Positions 1 through 9,523 are shown, counted from the stretch's first letter. The stretch is DNA of 45,490 nt from Phenylobacterium sp. (GCF_030697305.1 NZ_JAUYQL010000043.1:1-45490), one strand, 5' to 3'. Notes: generated by a model not told the origin, from the letters alone. Numbers and translations are program-made.

Positions 1-3000
1 GCCCACCCTTCCTCCGCGCTCTACGCGCAATCCGGACGCGTGCCCGCGAGCCCCCAGGAAGTGCTCTATCTCGCCGCCCGGGCTCTGGCCGCGGCGGTCG
101 AAGGCCAGGACGATCCGGTCGCCGCCCAGGCGCTGAACGCGCCCATAGCCTTTGCCGCGGACCTCGACACCCGCCGCCGGATCGAGGTCTATCGCGTCGC
201 CGGCGCCGCCCTCGCCTCGCCCGCCGGACGCGCGCGGCAGGATGGGATGGTTGAGGCCGGACGGCTGATGGTCGAGGTCGCCAGGCAGGCGCCGCCTGCG
301 CCCTTCGGCGCCTGGCGTCATCTCAACGCCATCGACGACCTGTTGATCGGAATGTCCCTGGCCCAGGTCGATCGCCTGGACCCTGAGGTGGCCTTCGCCC
401 TGCTGCAACTGCAGGGACGACGCGGCGCGTCCATCGACGCCGACGCGCTCACCGTCCTGGGCCAGGCGAAGAACGAGCTGCAGAGGCGGTCGATCCACCA
501 GGCGCTGCGCCTGCGCGCTCGGCGCGATCGGCTGGAGCGGGCGGAGTTGCAGCGCGTCGCGAGCCTGGTCGCGCCCGCCGCAGCCACCGGCGCGTGGCTG
601 ACCCGCGACATTCCCAAGCGCGCCCTCTTCCGTGACTTCAGCGACCGCATCGACCAGGCGGCCGCCGAGCTGTCCAAGCAGGGGGTCGCCACATCCGGGA
701 CCAACCTGGCGCCGCTGAAGCGCTTTCAGGCGACGCTCAGGCCGGATGAGGCGGCGCTGGCGCTGGCGCCGACGCTCGGCGGCGCGGCCTACATGTGCAT
801 CCGCCGCGACACGGTCATGCGCCGCACCATGGCGACCGACGCGCAGAAGATCGCCCTCGACGCCCGCCTCGTGCAGGCCGCGTTGACCGCGGACCACGCG
901 CCGTCCGAGGCGTTGGACGTACAATTCCCAGTCGAGGCGTCACGCCGTCTGTACGACGCGCTGATCCGACCCCTCGACGGCTGCCTGCGCGCCGGCGACC
1001 GCATCCTGTGGCTGCCGCACGCCTCGCTGACCTCGCTGCCGCTTTCGGTGCTGCTGGAGCACGCGCCGCCGAAGATCGCCGGCGGCTACGACCTCGCCGC
1101 CGCGCCGTGGCTGATGCGCGTCTACGCGGTGACCTTCGCCGGTTCAGCCAGCGCGGTCATCGCGGCGCGCAGCCAGACGCTCCGTTCCGGCGCCGGGATG
1201 GAGTTCCTCGGCGTCGGCGACCCGCTGCTTACGGGCGTCACGGCCAGCGGCGAGAACCGCGCCGGCGTGGTCGCCCGCGGTGTGCGCAGCGGCGCAGGCC
1301 TTGCCGCGCTCGCGCCATTGCCGGAGACCCGCGACGAGCTCGAGCGCTCGGCGAAGGGCTTTCGCGACCCCAGGCTGCTGCTGGGCGACGCCGCGACCGA
1401 GGGCGGCGTGCGCGGGCAGCTGATTGGATCCTACCGATACCTATCGTTCGCCACCCACGGCCTGTTGCGCGACAAGCTGCCCGGCCTGCCCGAGCCCGCG
1501 CTGGCGCTGACGCCGGTCTCGGCCAGCGACGCGCAGGACGACGGCCTGCTGACCGCCTCGGAAATCGCCGACCTGAACCTGGCCGCGCGCTTCGTGGCGC
1601 TGTCAGCCTGCAACACCGCCAACTTCGACCTGTCGCTGATGGCCGCCGAGCTGCCGGCGCTGGCCACGGCCTTCGCCATCGCCGGCGTCCCGTCCACCCT
1701 GGCGACCCTGTGGCCGGTCGACTCCGAGACCAGCAAGCAGGTGGTCGCCGCAGTGTTCGCGCGCTTGCAGGCGACGCCCGGCGAGGACCCGGCCGTGGCG
1801 CTGGTCATGGCCCAACGCGCGTTCCTCGCCAATCCGCCGGGCAAGGCTTGGCTGCATCCGCGATTCTGGGCGCCGTTCATCGTGCTTGGCGATTCCGGCG
1901 CGGAACGTGCGGCCCCGGCCGGCCGCACCTCGGTCGAGGTGCTGTCCCGAGGCGGCGGGGAAGTGACGGCGCTGGCCCGCGCCGGCGACCGGCTGGCCGT
2001 GCGCTTCATGACCGCACCGACGGCGAAAGCGCGGGGCTCGGCGACCCGGGTGATCGAGGCTTCGGGAGCCGAGGTCTGGCGGCAGGACGTCGCCGACGTG
2101 CAGGCCGCGCGGTTCCTGACGCAGCTCGGATCGACTGTACTGGCGGGCGGCCAGACGCTTGGCGCCGAGGGACGCTACGTCCCCATCGTCGAGCGACTCG
2201 ACGCGGGTTCGGGCCGGGTGAGGGAACGCTGGAGCGGAGACGCGCCGGCAGGGATGGACACGCACTTGGCGGTGGGAACCCGGCTGAGCCAGGATCGCGC
2301 CCTGTTCGCCGTGGTGGACCTGAACCTCCGTGGCGACCCGGCGGCGACGGGCCCGAAACTGCGGGTGTTCGCCATCGCGGGCGAAGGCGCCCCACGCCCC
2401 CTGTTCGCTGTCGCACCGCAGGCGGCGAGCCTCGATCAAGCCACCTTGACGCCGGTGAAGGCCGGTTTGCTGGTCACCTACACGGAGCGCTTCCCGCGCG
2501 GCGAACCACCACCATCCGCAGGCGAGGACGACTTCGATTCACCAATCTGCCTGACCCCGCCGATCACCTGGGTGGAGTTGCGGGACCTGGCCGACGGCGC
2601 CTTGCTGGCCTCGAAGGTCATGCCCGGCTGGGTGGTGGCCGCCGTTACGCCGCGGGCGAGCGGCGCGCTGCTGGGCGGATCGTTCACGGCGTCCTGCACG
2701 ACCGAGGCCCAGGCCGCCATCGCGACGCTCGACGCGGCCATGACCGTCGGGACAATATTCCAGGACATCTCGATGGGGTCGTCGGAAGTCCGCGCCATGG
2801 GAACGATGCCGGGCGGAGCGGTCGTGGTCGCGGCCAACAAGCACAGCGTCGTCGACTTCCAACGCCGCGACGTCAGCAACGGTTGGGACCTGATGAAGGA
2901 TGCGCAGATGAGCGTCAGCGGCATGGTCTTCACCCTGTCGCCACAGGGTCATGCGTCCGCGCCGGTCATGCTGGATGCGGGATCGCACGTGTTCGTCGAG

Positions 3001-3087
3001 GCGACGGATACGGCGCGGCCGGGCGAGGCGACCATCGGGGGCGTGCTGGCGGGCGAGGCGGCGATCTTCCGCCTGACGCTGCCCTGA
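1..3087 (+). CDS. CHAT-domain protein, 3' part (5' end outside window)
   Basis: The frame is open from base 1, so the true start lies upstream; the GTG at 40 has no ribosome-binding site and is probably internal. The part encoded up to about 900 is Ala/Leu-rich and helical, compatible with the end of a TPR-like array. A CHAT domain (clan CD, caspase/separase-like cysteine peptidase fold) spans roughly 960-1900: it opens with WLPHASLTSLPLS and has the catalytic-type His in FATHG (codon 1456-1458) and Cys in LSACNT (codon 1609-1611), followed by GVPSTLATLWPV. Both dyad residues are present, so it may be an active peptidase. The last ~395 residues match no family I recognise; they look beta-rich, possibly propeller-like. 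CHAT proteins act in several bacterial stress, death or signalling settings, but no partner such as a gasdermin or toxin lies next to it here. Its substrate is unknown. Confidence 0.85.
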   Translation, partial: AHPSSALYAQSGRVPASPQEVLYLAARALAAAVEGQDDPVAAQALNAPIAFAADLDTRRRIEVYRVAGAALASPAGRARQDGMVEAGRLMVEVARQAPPAPFGAWRHLNAIDDLLIGMSLAQVDRLDPEVAFALLQLQGRRGASIDADALTVLGQAKNELQRRSIHQALRLRARRDRLERAELQRVASLVAPAAATGAWLTRDIPKRALFRDFSDRIDQAAAELSKQGVATSGTNLAPLKRFQATLRPDEAALALAPTLGGAAYMCIRRDTVMRRTMATDAQKIALDARLVQAALTADHAPSEALDVQFPVEASRRLYDALIRPLDGCLRAGDRILWLPHASLTSLPLSVLLEHAPPKIAGGYDLAAAPWLMRVYAVTFAGSASAVIAARSQTLRSGAGMEFLGVGDPLLTGVTASGENRAGVVARGVRSGAGLAALAPLPETRDELERSAKGFRDPRLLLGDAATEGGVRGQLIGSYRYLSFATHGLLRDKLPGLPEPALALTPVSASDAQDDGLLTASEIADLNLAARFVALSACNTANFDLSLMAAELPALATAFAIAGVPSTLATLWPVDSETSKQVVAAVFARLQATPGEDPAVALVMAQRAFLANPPGKAWLHPRFWAPFIVLGDSGAERAAPAGRTSVEVLSRGGGEVTALARAGDRLAVRFMTAPTAKARGSATRVIEASGAEVWRQDVADVQAARFLTQLGSTVLAGGQTLGAEGRYVPIVERLDAGSGRVRERWSGDAPAGMDTHLAVGTRLSQDRALFAVVDLNLRGDPAATGPKLRVFAIAGEGAPRPLFAVAPQAASLDQATLTPVKAGLLVTYTERFPRGEPPPSAGEDDFDSPICLTPPITWVELRDLADGALLASKVMPGWVVAAVTPRASGALLGGSFTASCTTEAQAAIATLDAAMTVGTIFQDISMGSSEVRAMGTMPGGAVVVAANKHSVVDFQRRDVSNGWDLMKDAQMSVSGMVFTLSPQGHASAPVMLDAGSHVFVEATDTARPGEATIGGVLAGEAAIFRLTLP

Positions 3088-3093
3088 TCGGCG

Positions 3094-4374
3094 TCAGTCG
3101 AGACCGAAGGCGCGCGCTGTCGCGTAGATCGCCAGGCCGACAAGGCCGCCGACCAGGGTGCCGTTGACACGGATGTACTGCAGGTCCTTGCCGACCTGCA
3201 GTTCCAGCTTGTCGACGATGCTGCGGGCGTCCCAGCTCGCCACCACCTGGGCCACGAACATGCCGATCTCGCGGCGACGGGGCGCGATGCCACGACGCAC
3301 CAGCAGCCGCGCCCACTCGTTCAGCCGCGCCTGGGCCGCCAGGTCGCCGGCCAGCCAGGCGCCCAGCGCCAGAAGGCCGCGCTCCAGCCGTTCGGCGACG
3401 CCGTGCGCATCGGCGGCGAGCTCTTCGGCGAGCTTCCCCTCCAGCCCTGTCCACAGCTCGTCGGCCTGGGCGCGCAGCCCTGGATCGGCGAGCATCCGCA
3501 TCTTGAACGCCTCGGCGCGGGACTGCAGTTCCGGGTCGGAGGCCAGACGCGCGATGTAGCGCTCGATGATGTCGCGCAGCTCCAGGCGCCAGGGGTGCTC
3601 GGGGTCGCGCATCTCCTGCAGCATCTGCAGCAGGCCGTCAGTGACCTTGTCGGCGATCATCCGGTCCACCCACTTGGGCAGCCACCGATACGAGTGCTCG
3701 GATACCTTGGCGCGGATCGTCTCCTGATGTTCGGCCAGGTAACCGCCTAGGCGCTCGATGCCGAGGTCCAGCATCACCTGGGCGCGACCATCGTTCCATA
3801 TCGCCGCCAGCGCCCGCGACGCCAGCGGTCCGGCAGGCGTCGTGCGGGCCGCAGCAAACGCGGCGGAGCTCGCGACCTCTCGCAAAGCCCCCGGCGGCAA
3901 GGCCGCGATCACCTGCGGCAGGATTGCCGCCAGCCGGCGGGCCAGGCGTCGGGCGTTGGCGGGTCGAGCCAGCCAGTCGCCGCCCCAGCGGGCGACCTCG
4001 AGCTGGCGCAGCTTCTCCTCCAGCACCCGCTCGGTGAGGAAGTTGTCGGCGATGAACCCGCCCAGCGCCTCGCCGATGCGGGCCTTGTTGCGCGGGATGA
4101 TGCCGGTGTGCGGGATCGGCAGGCCGAAGGGGCGGCGGAACAGGGCGGTGACCGCGAACCAGTCGGCGCAGGCGCCGACCATGCCGGCTTCGGCGAAGGC
4201 GCGCACATAGCCCAGCGCCGGGGCCAGGTGCGGCCAGCGCGCGCGCGCCAGGCTGGCGGCGACGAACACCACGGCCATCAAGCCCAGCAGGCCCGTGGCG
4301 ACGGCGCGCATGCGGGCGAAGTCCCGCGCCCGCTTGGCGTCCGCTTCGGAAACCACGTCGGGCCCGAGGGTCAA
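3094..4374 (-). CDS. DUF445 family membrane protein
   Basis: A 426-residue DUF445 (YjiN-like) protein. A transmembrane segment near residues 24-42 is followed by the family's characteristic stretch ending GACADWFAVTALFRRPFG, then PIPHTGIIPRNK and a long helical, charged middle. A second hydrophobic segment (GTLVGGLVGLAIYATARAF) lies at the C-terminus, so both ends probably sit in the inner membrane with the helical part outside it. The start is TTG at 4374, sharing bases with the TGA of the upstream esterase gene (TTGA overlap), which indicates translational coupling; the first ATG is about 20 residues in. The biochemical function of the family is unknown. It ends 6 bp from the convergent CHAT gene. 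Confidence 0.85.
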   Translation of the reverse strand: MTLGPDVVSEADAKRARDFARMRAVATGLLGLMAVVFVAASLARARWPHLAPALGYVRAFAEAGMVGACADWFAVTALFRRPFGLPIPHTGIIPRNKARIGEALGGFIADNFLTERVLEEKLRQLEVARWGGDWLARPANARRLARRLAAILPQVIAALPPGALREVASSAAFAAARTTPAGPLASRALAAIWNDGRAQVMLDLGIERLGGYLAEHQETIRAKVSEHSYRWLPKWVDRMIADKVTDGLLQMLQEMRDPEHPWRLELRDIIERYIARLASDPELQSRAEAFKMRMLADPGLRAQADELWTGLEGKLAEELAADAHGVAERLERGLLALGAWLAGDLAAQARLNEWARLLVRRGIAPRRREIGMFVAQVVASWDARSIVDKLELQVGKDLQYIRVNGTLVGGLVGLAIYATARAFGLD

Positions 4375-5066
4375 GGTCGGGCCTTGCGCAGGGCCTCGGC
4401 GACCACGGGAGCGAGCCGCTCGGCGATCAACCGCACGCCCTGCGGGTTTGGATGGATGCCGTCGTCCTGGTTGAAGCGATGGTCCAGCGCCACGCCGTCC
4501 AGCAGGAAGGGATACAGGGCGACCTTGCGGGTCTTCGCCACCTGCACGAACACCTTATCGAAGTCGGCCGCATAGCCACCGTACTGCGGGGGCGCCCGCA
4601 TGCCGGCCAGCACCACCCCGACGCCGCGGGCCTGCAGCTTGCCGACGATGGCGTCGAGATTGGCGCGCACCTGCGACGGCGCGACGCCCTGCAGCATGTC
4701 GTTGCCGCCCAGCGCGACGACGCAGACCGCGCTGTCATCCTGGACGCTGAAGTCGACCCGCGCCAAGCCGCCCGCCGTGGTGTCGCCCGAGACGCCGGCT
4801 CCACGCACCTGAACGTTGACGCCTTCGCCGGCCAGCGCCGCCTCGAGCTGAGCCGGCAGGGCGTCGGCCGCGGCCAGGCCATAGCCCGCGGTGATAGAAT
4901 CTCCCAACACGGTCACCACCGGCGCGGCGGACGCGACAGGCGGGGACGGCGCGGCCGCCGCGGCCACTGGATCGCTCTTTCCCGATGGTCCGCAGGCGGC
5001 GAGCAAGGCCGCCGCGGCTCCGATCAGGACGGCGCGGCGGGCGAAATGAGGTTCGGATGCGTTCAT
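4371..5066 (-). CDS. tesA: TesA-type SGNH arylesterase/lysophospholipase, lipoprotein
   Basis: A 231-residue SGNH/GDSL hydrolase of the arylesterase/thioesterase I/lysophospholipase L1 group. The nucleophile Ser57 lies in VLGDSITAGYGL, the block III Asn122 in ALGGND, and the Asp202/His205 pair in DDGIHPNPQG; all catalytic blocks are intact. The N-terminus has a twin-Arg-like start and a lipobox-like LLAAC (Cys25), so it is probably exported and lipidated; an Ala/Pro-rich linker follows. It hydrolyses ester or thioester bonds of small acyl substrates in the periplasm. It is divergent from the ybbA/ybbP-type exporter genes, an arrangement also known in E. coli (tesA beside ybbA-ybbP), which supports the assignment. 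Its stop overlaps the DUF445 start. Confidence 0.88.
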   Translation of the reverse strand: MNASEPHFARRAVLIGAAAALLAACGPSGKSDPVAAAAAPSPPVASAAPVVTVLGDSITAGYGLAAADALPAQLEAALAGEGVNVQVRGAGVSGDTTAGGLARVDFSVQDDSAVCVVALGGNDMLQGVAPSQVRANLDAIVGKLQARGVGVVLAGMRAPPQYGGYAADFDKVFVQVAKTRKVALYPFLLDGVALDHRFNQDDGIHPNPQGVRLIAERLAPVVAEALRKARP

Positions 5067-5077
5067 GGGGTCGGCGA

Positions 5078-5087
5078 CCTATATAGG
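5078..5087. promoter_or_regulatory. CCTATATAGG palindrome in a divergent promoter
   Basis: A perfect 10-bp palindrome lies in the only 67 bp between the divergent esterase and ABC starts. Its AT core could serve as a -10 element for either strand. That it is a promoter is inference from position and composition only. Confidence 0.3.
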
Positions 5088-5133
5088 GCGCACCCCCGCC
5101 GTCTCAATCATACGCCGCGACCGGAGCCGTCGA

Positions 5134-5826
5134 ATGGCCGTCGACCCCCTGGTTCTCCAGGACGTGACCCTGACCCTGCCGTCCAGCGCCGGACCGGTGG
5201 CGATCCTTCGCGGCGTCGACCTCAACGTGGTCGCGGGCGAGGCCTTGGCGGTGGTCGGGCCGTCGGGCTCGGGCAAGTCCTCGCTGATCTCGGTCGCCGC
5301 GGGATTGGAGACGCCTAGCGGCGGGCGCGTCCTACTGTTCGACACGGATCTGGCGCGACTGGACGAGGACGGCCGCGCCCGGCTTCGGCGCGGCCGCGCT
5401 GCGCTGGTGTTTCAGAGCTTCCACCTGCTGCCCAACATGACCGCCGAGGAGAATGTCGCGGCTCCGCTGGAGCTGGCCCGACGGCGCGGCGCGAGCGGCG
5501 AGGCGCGGCTCTGGATGGAGCGCCTGGGACTGGGCGCTCGCCTCGGCCACTACCCGCACCAGCTTTCCGGCGGGGAGCAGCAGCGCGTGGCGCTGGCCCG
5601 GGCGCTGGCTGTCCGTCCTGTCCTGCTGTTCGCCGACGAACCCACCGGCAACCTGGACAGCGAGAACGGCGCCATGGTCGCCGACCTGCTGTTCGACCTG
5701 GTGCGCGAGGCGGGCGCCGCGCTGGTGCTGGTGACCCACGACGAGCGGCTGGCGGCGCGCGCCGACCGCACCGTGCGCATGCAGGCCGGCCGTATCGACA
5801 CGTCGATCGCGCGGGCCGCCGAGTGA
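5134..5826 (+). CDS. ybbA: ABC transporter ATP-binding protein, YbbA-type
   Basis: A 230-residue ABC ATPase of the MacB/LolD/YbbA class. Walker A GPSGSGKS is at 42-49, Q-loop Gln94 in VFQSFHLLP, signature LSGGEQ at 144-149, Walker B LLFADEP at 164-170 and H-loop His202 in VTHDE; all are intact, so it should hydrolyse ATP. The start is the ATG at 5134; an upstream in-frame extension would overlap the divergent esterase and does not look protein-like. It overlaps the permease gene by 4 bp (GTGA), so the two are co-translated. With the permease it should form a mechanotransmission-type or lipid/lipoprotein-related exporter. Confidence 0.93.
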   Translation: MAVDPLVLQDVTLTLPSSAGPVAILRGVDLNVVAGEALAVVGPSGSGKSSLISVAAGLETPSGGRVLLFDTDLARLDEDGRARLRRGRAALVFQSFHLLPNMTAEENVAAPLELARRRGASGEARLWMERLGLGARLGHYPHQLSGGEQQRVALARALAVRPVLLFADEPTGNLDSENGAMVADLLFDLVREAGAALVLVTHDERLAARADRTVRMQAGRIDTSIARAAE

Positions 5827-8330
5827 GCCTTGCCCTGCGTTTCGCCTGGCGCGAGCTGCGGTCCGGCGTCGCGGGCTTCCGCATCTTCCTCGCGTGCCTG
5901 GCCCTCGGCGTGGCGGCGATCGCCGCCGCTGGGTCCACCGCTGAGGCGTTCCGTCAGGGCCTCGCCAGCCAGTCGCGGGAGATCCTCGGCGGCGACGTGG
6001 TGTTCAGCGTCCAGCAACGCCGGTTCAGCCCGCGCGAACGCGCCGCCTTCGACCGCCTGGGCCCGACCGCCTACGCCGTGCGCGCCAACGCCATGGCCGA
6101 GACCGCCTCGGGCGCACGCCGGCTGATCGACCTGCGCGGCGTCGGCGCGGGTTATCCCTTGCTCGGGCGCGTGGAGCTGCAGGGCGCGCCTGACCTGGCC
6201 TCGGCGCTGCGCGTGCAGGACGGCGCGTTCGGGGCGGCCGCGGAGCCGGCGCTGCTGGAGCGCATGGGGCTGAAGATCGGCGACCGGTTCAGCGTCGGCC
6301 CGGCGACCTTCGTGATCCGCGCCGTGCTGGTCTCCGAACCGGACAGGCTGGGACGAGGCTTCGCACTCGGTCCCCGCGTCCTCACCCGCGCGGACGCCGT
6401 CGAAAAGGCCGGCCAGTTGGCGCCCGGCGGCCTGTTCGGCGAGGCGGTGCGCGTCGCCCTGCCGGCCAGCGCCGATCCCAAGGCTGTCATCGCCGCGGTC
6501 CGCAAAGCCCTGCCCAAGGCGACCTTCGAGGCCCGCGACCGTTCGCAGGCGGCGGCCGGCGCCGGGAGGCTGATCGACCGGCTGGAGTACTTCCTGGGCT
6601 TCATCGGCCTGGCTTCGCTGGCGGCCGGCGGCCTTGGCGTGGCGGGCGCGGTGTCCGCCTACCTCGAAGGACGCAAACCCGCGATTGCGACGCTCAAGGC
6701 GCTGGGCGGCGAGGGCGCGCTGATCCGCAATATCTACCTGATCCAGATCGGCGTGCTGGCCACGCTAGGCATCGCCATCGGGCTGGCGATCGGCGCTGCG
6801 GCCCCCTTCGCCATCGGCGGGTTGGCTGGAGACTTGCCCGTGCCGGCCCTGTTCGCGGTCTATCCAGAACCCCTTGCCAAGGCGGCGGTGTTCGGGGTGC
6901 TGGCCGCCGCCGCGTTCTCGCTGGCGCCGCTGGCCCGTGCGCGACTGACGCCGCCATCGGCGCTGTTCCGCCGTGAACTGAGCGGCCGACTGAAGCTCGG
7001 CCCCGAGACCATCGGCGCGGCGCTCGCAGCACTGGGTCTCGCTGGCCTGGCGGTGATCACCGCGCCGACACGTATGGCCGCTGCTGGACTTATCGGCGGG
7101 GCGGCGGCGGCTTTCGCCCTGCTCTGGGCGCTGGGGCTCGGCGCGGCGTGGAGCGCCGGGCGACTGCGCCGGGCTGCGCGGGGGCCCATGCGCCTGGGGC
7201 TCGCCAACCTCGCCGGACCAGGCTCGGCGGCGCGCACCGCCTCGCCCGCCATTGGCCTGGGCGTCGCCCTGCTGGCCGCCGTGGTGCTGATCCAATCGAG
7301 CCTGCTGACCGAAGTCACCGAGATCGCCCCGCGCACCGCGCCCGCCCTGGTGTTCACCGAGATCCCCGGCGCCCAGGCCGCCGCCTTCGACGCGACGATC
7401 GCCGCCAACCTGGATCGCCCCGGCCCCGACCGCTATCTGCGCGCGCCGATGATCACGGGACGCATCGTGCGGCTCAACGGCGCCCCGGTGGACCTGAAGC
7501 GCATCGCCCAGGGCGAGCGCTGGGCCTTTGACAACGACCTGACCATGTCGACCTTGGACGGCGCGCCCGAGCAAGGCGGCGTGAGCCATGGCCGCTGGTG
7601 GCCGCAGGGCTATGCCGGGCCTCCGCTCGTGGCCCTGGAGCAGGACGCCGCCAAGGGTGCGGGCCTGAAGGTCGGCGACCAGATCACCGTCGCGGTGCTG
7701 GGCCGCGAGATCGACGCACGGATCGCCGTGCTGCGCCGCATCGAGTGGGGCGGCTTCGGCTCCAACTTCGCGGTGACCCTGAACACGCGCGCGATCGCCG
7801 GCGCCAATCCGCGCAACATCGCCATCGCCAAGGCGACGCCTGCCCAGGAGGCGGCGATCACCGGCGCGCTAGGCCGCGACTTTCCTCAGGTCAATGTGAT
7901 CAGCGTGCGCGAACAGCTGCAGTCGGCGGCCGAACTGTTCGGCCGCGTCGCCCTGGCGATCCGCGCGGCGGCGGGGGTGGCGATCCTGGCCGGCCTGCTG
8001 GTGCTGGCCGGGGCGATCGCCGCGGGCGCACGGGCCCGCGCCCGGGAGGCCGCCACCTTGAAGATCCTCGGCGGTTCCCGCGCCCAGGTGCTCAGCGCCT
8101 ATCTTGTCGAGTATGGCCTGGTGGGCGCAGTGGCCGGTGCGGCCGGTGTGGCGCTGGGCGCGGCGGCCGCCTGGCCCGTGGTCACCCAGGTGTTCAAGGC
8201 GAGCTGGAGCGTCGACTGGACAGGCGTCGTCGCGCTTCTGGCCGGTTCGGCCGGCGTCACGGCGATCGGCGGGCTGCTGGCGGCGGTCCACGCGCTGGCT
8301 CAGCGACCAGCTCCCGTGCTCCGTAGCTGA
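5823..8330 (+). CDS. ybbP: ABC transporter permease, FtsX/YbbP-type
   Basis: An 835-residue permease of the FtsX/MacB superfamily with the YbbP layout: an N-terminal transmembrane helix (about residues 18-38), a large periplasmic domain, an FtsX helix bundle (about 258-375), further helices in the middle (about 395-495), a second periplasmic domain and a C-terminal FtsX bundle (about 710-830). GTG start at 5823 within the GTGA overlap with the ATPase gene. Proteins of this type pair with YbbA-like ATPases; the cargo is not established and an envelope role beside TesA is inferred. No frameshift or truncation seen. Confidence 0.92.
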   Translation: MSLALRFAWRELRSGVAGFRIFLACLALGVAAIAAAGSTAEAFRQGLASQSREILGGDVVFSVQQRRFSPRERAAFDRLGPTAYAVRANAMAETASGARRLIDLRGVGAGYPLLGRVELQGAPDLASALRVQDGAFGAAAEPALLERMGLKIGDRFSVGPATFVIRAVLVSEPDRLGRGFALGPRVLTRADAVEKAGQLAPGGLFGEAVRVALPASADPKAVIAAVRKALPKATFEARDRSQAAAGAGRLIDRLEYFLGFIGLASLAAGGLGVAGAVSAYLEGRKPAIATLKALGGEGALIRNIYLIQIGVLATLGIAIGLAIGAAAPFAIGGLAGDLPVPALFAVYPEPLAKAAVFGVLAAAAFSLAPLARARLTPPSALFRRELSGRLKLGPETIGAALAALGLAGLAVITAPTRMAAAGLIGGAAAAFALLWALGLGAAWSAGRLRRAARGPMRLGLANLAGPGSAARTASPAIGLGVALLAAVVLIQSSLLTEVTEIAPRTAPALVFTEIPGAQAAAFDATIAANLDRPGPDRYLRAPMITGRIVRLNGAPVDLKRIAQGERWAFDNDLTMSTLDGAPEQGGVSHGRWWPQGYAGPPLVALEQDAAKGAGLKVGDQITVAVLGREIDARIAVLRRIEWGGFGSNFAVTLNTRAIAGANPRNIAIAKATPAQEAAITGALGRDFPQVNVISVREQLQSAAELFGRVALAIRAAAGVAILAGLLVLAGAIAAGARARAREAATLKILGGSRAQVLSAYLVEYGLVGAVAGAAGVALGAAAAWPVVTQVFKASWSVDWTGVVALLAGSAGVTAIGGLLAAVHALAQRPAPVLRS

Positions 8331-8339
8331 GCCTGCACG

Positions 8340-8370
8340 AAAAAGCCCGACGCCGATGAGGCGCCGGGCT
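8340..8370 (-). terminator. Rho-independent terminator of the alpha/beta hydrolase gene
   Basis: Stem arms at 8344-8354 and 8360-8370 (6 pairs, one A/C mismatch, 4 pairs; loop GATGA) are followed on the minus strand by a run of five T (8344-8340). It lies just after the stop of the minus-strand hydrolase gene and may also stop plus-strand transcription from the permease gene. Confidence 0.65.
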
Positions 8371-8396
8371 CTGTCTCGTCTATCGCGACGCCGTGC

Positions 8397-9500
8397 CTAG
8401 GCGGGCACGGACTCCAGCACCTTCAGGCCCTGCTCGAGGGTCTTCAGGTCGGTGTAGGCGCCGGGGTTGGGCTTCGGGAAGCCGCCCTTGGGCTCCTGGA
8501 CATAGCGCGGGTCGATCGGACGGCGCAGCGACACGCCGGCCTCGACCGCGAGCGGCCAGCTCACCTTGCCGGTCTTGAAGAACTCCACCGCGACCTTGTT
8601 GAAGGTCTCGGGGCGGTCGGTCTGGCCCTGGTGTCCCGTCTGTTCCGGATAGAAGAACTGGATGTTGGGCACCGCGTCCTCCTGGGCGAAGCCGTTCTCC
8701 ACCGGCAGCAGCACGTCCTGCATGCCGTAGAGATAGATCATCGGGATCGTCAGCTTGTCGAGGCGGCCCTTGGTCGAGAAGATCTGGGCCATGTTCGGAT
8801 CGACTTCGCCGAAGGGATTCCAGGTCCGGCCGGCGGCCTTGAGCGCCGCGCGCTGATTGTTGCCCGCGAGCGTGCGCATCTGCACCAGCTCAGGCCACAC
8901 CGCGCCCTTGGCGTAGATGATGCCGTCCATCAGGTGCTGCATGCCTTCCGGCGTGCCGTCCCAGGGCTTCATCACATAGCCCGGGTTGGGCGTGAACTTG
9001 CCCTGCGCCGGCGGGATGCGCGGCACGTCGCAGATGTCGCCCAGGAAACCGGCGATGAACATCACGCTCAGCACCTTCTCGGGGTGCGTGACCACATAGT
9101 CGCAGCTGATCATGCAGCCGGCCGAATTGCCGCTGAGGTGGAACTTGTCGAGGCACAGGGCGTCGACGAACATGTTGAGGAAGTCCACCTGAGCCTTTTG
9201 ATCGTGCGGCAGGTAGCGCTCGCTGCTGGTGTCCGACAGGCCGTAGCCCGGGCGGTCGGGGCAGTAGACGCGGAAGCCCGCGGCGGCCAGCACCGGGGCC
9301 ATGAAGCGCCAGCCGGCGGTGCCGGAAGAGCCCTCGATGCCGCCATGCAGCAGCACGACCGCGGGACCGCTGTCGCCGGCGGTGATGTAGTGCGCCCTGC
9401 GACCGTCCGCGAGGCGGACCCAGCGGCTCGCCAAGCCCGGGATATTGATGATGTTTTCGTCGGTCAGCCCGCGCGCGGGCGCAGCAGATTGTTCCGCCAT
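8397..9500 (-). CDS. alpha/beta-fold hydrolase
   Basis: A 367-residue alpha/beta hydrolase. The oxyanion-hole segment VVLLHGGIEGSSG (about 48-60), the nucleophile elbow GNSAG (Ser126), Asp262 in LYGMQDVLLP and His290 in EQTGHQG form a complete triad. CPDRPGYGLSD at 80-90 is typical of C-C hydrolases, haloperoxidases and epoxide-hydrolase relatives. It is longer than usual for the fold (about 280-300), with extra residues in the cap region and a C-terminal tail. The ATG at 9500 is chosen because AGGAGG lies 7 bp upstream; an earlier in-frame start lacks this. Monocistronic, with its own terminator. The substrate cannot be told. Confidence 0.88.
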   Translation of the reverse strand: MAEQSAAPARGLTDENIINIPGLASRWVRLADGRRAHYITAGDSGPAVVLLHGGIEGSSGTAGWRFMAPVLAAAGFRVYCPDRPGYGLSDTSSERYLPHDQKAQVDFLNMFVDALCLDKFHLSGNSAGCMISCDYVVTHPEKVLSVMFIAGFLGDICDVPRIPPAQGKFTPNPGYVMKPWDGTPEGMQHLMDGIIYAKGAVWPELVQMRTLAGNNQRAALKAAGRTWNPFGEVDPNMAQIFSTKGRLDKLTIPMIYLYGMQDVLLPVENGFAQEDAVPNIQFFYPEQTGHQGQTDRPETFNKVAVEFFKTGKVSWPLAVEAGVSLRRPIDPRYVQEPKGGFPKPNPGAYTDLKTLEQGLKVLESVPA

Positions 9501-9523
9501 GTGAAGTCCTCCTGAAGGGTCGG

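Noticed and set aside
40-42. GTG at 40 as the true start of the CHAT gene
   Set aside because: The frame is open back to base 1 and no ribosome-binding site precedes the GTG.
1-3087. Defence-island interpretation of the CHAT protein
   Set aside because: None of the neighbouring genes in view are defence genes; the next genes are DUF445, TesA and an ABC exporter.
795-3167. Very long plus-strand frame in another phase under the CHAT gene (similar ones at 25469-26644 and 27374-28780)
   Set aside because: Arg/Pro/Ala-rich translation typical of an unused frame in GC-rich DNA; no motifs and the true genes on the same bases are well supported.
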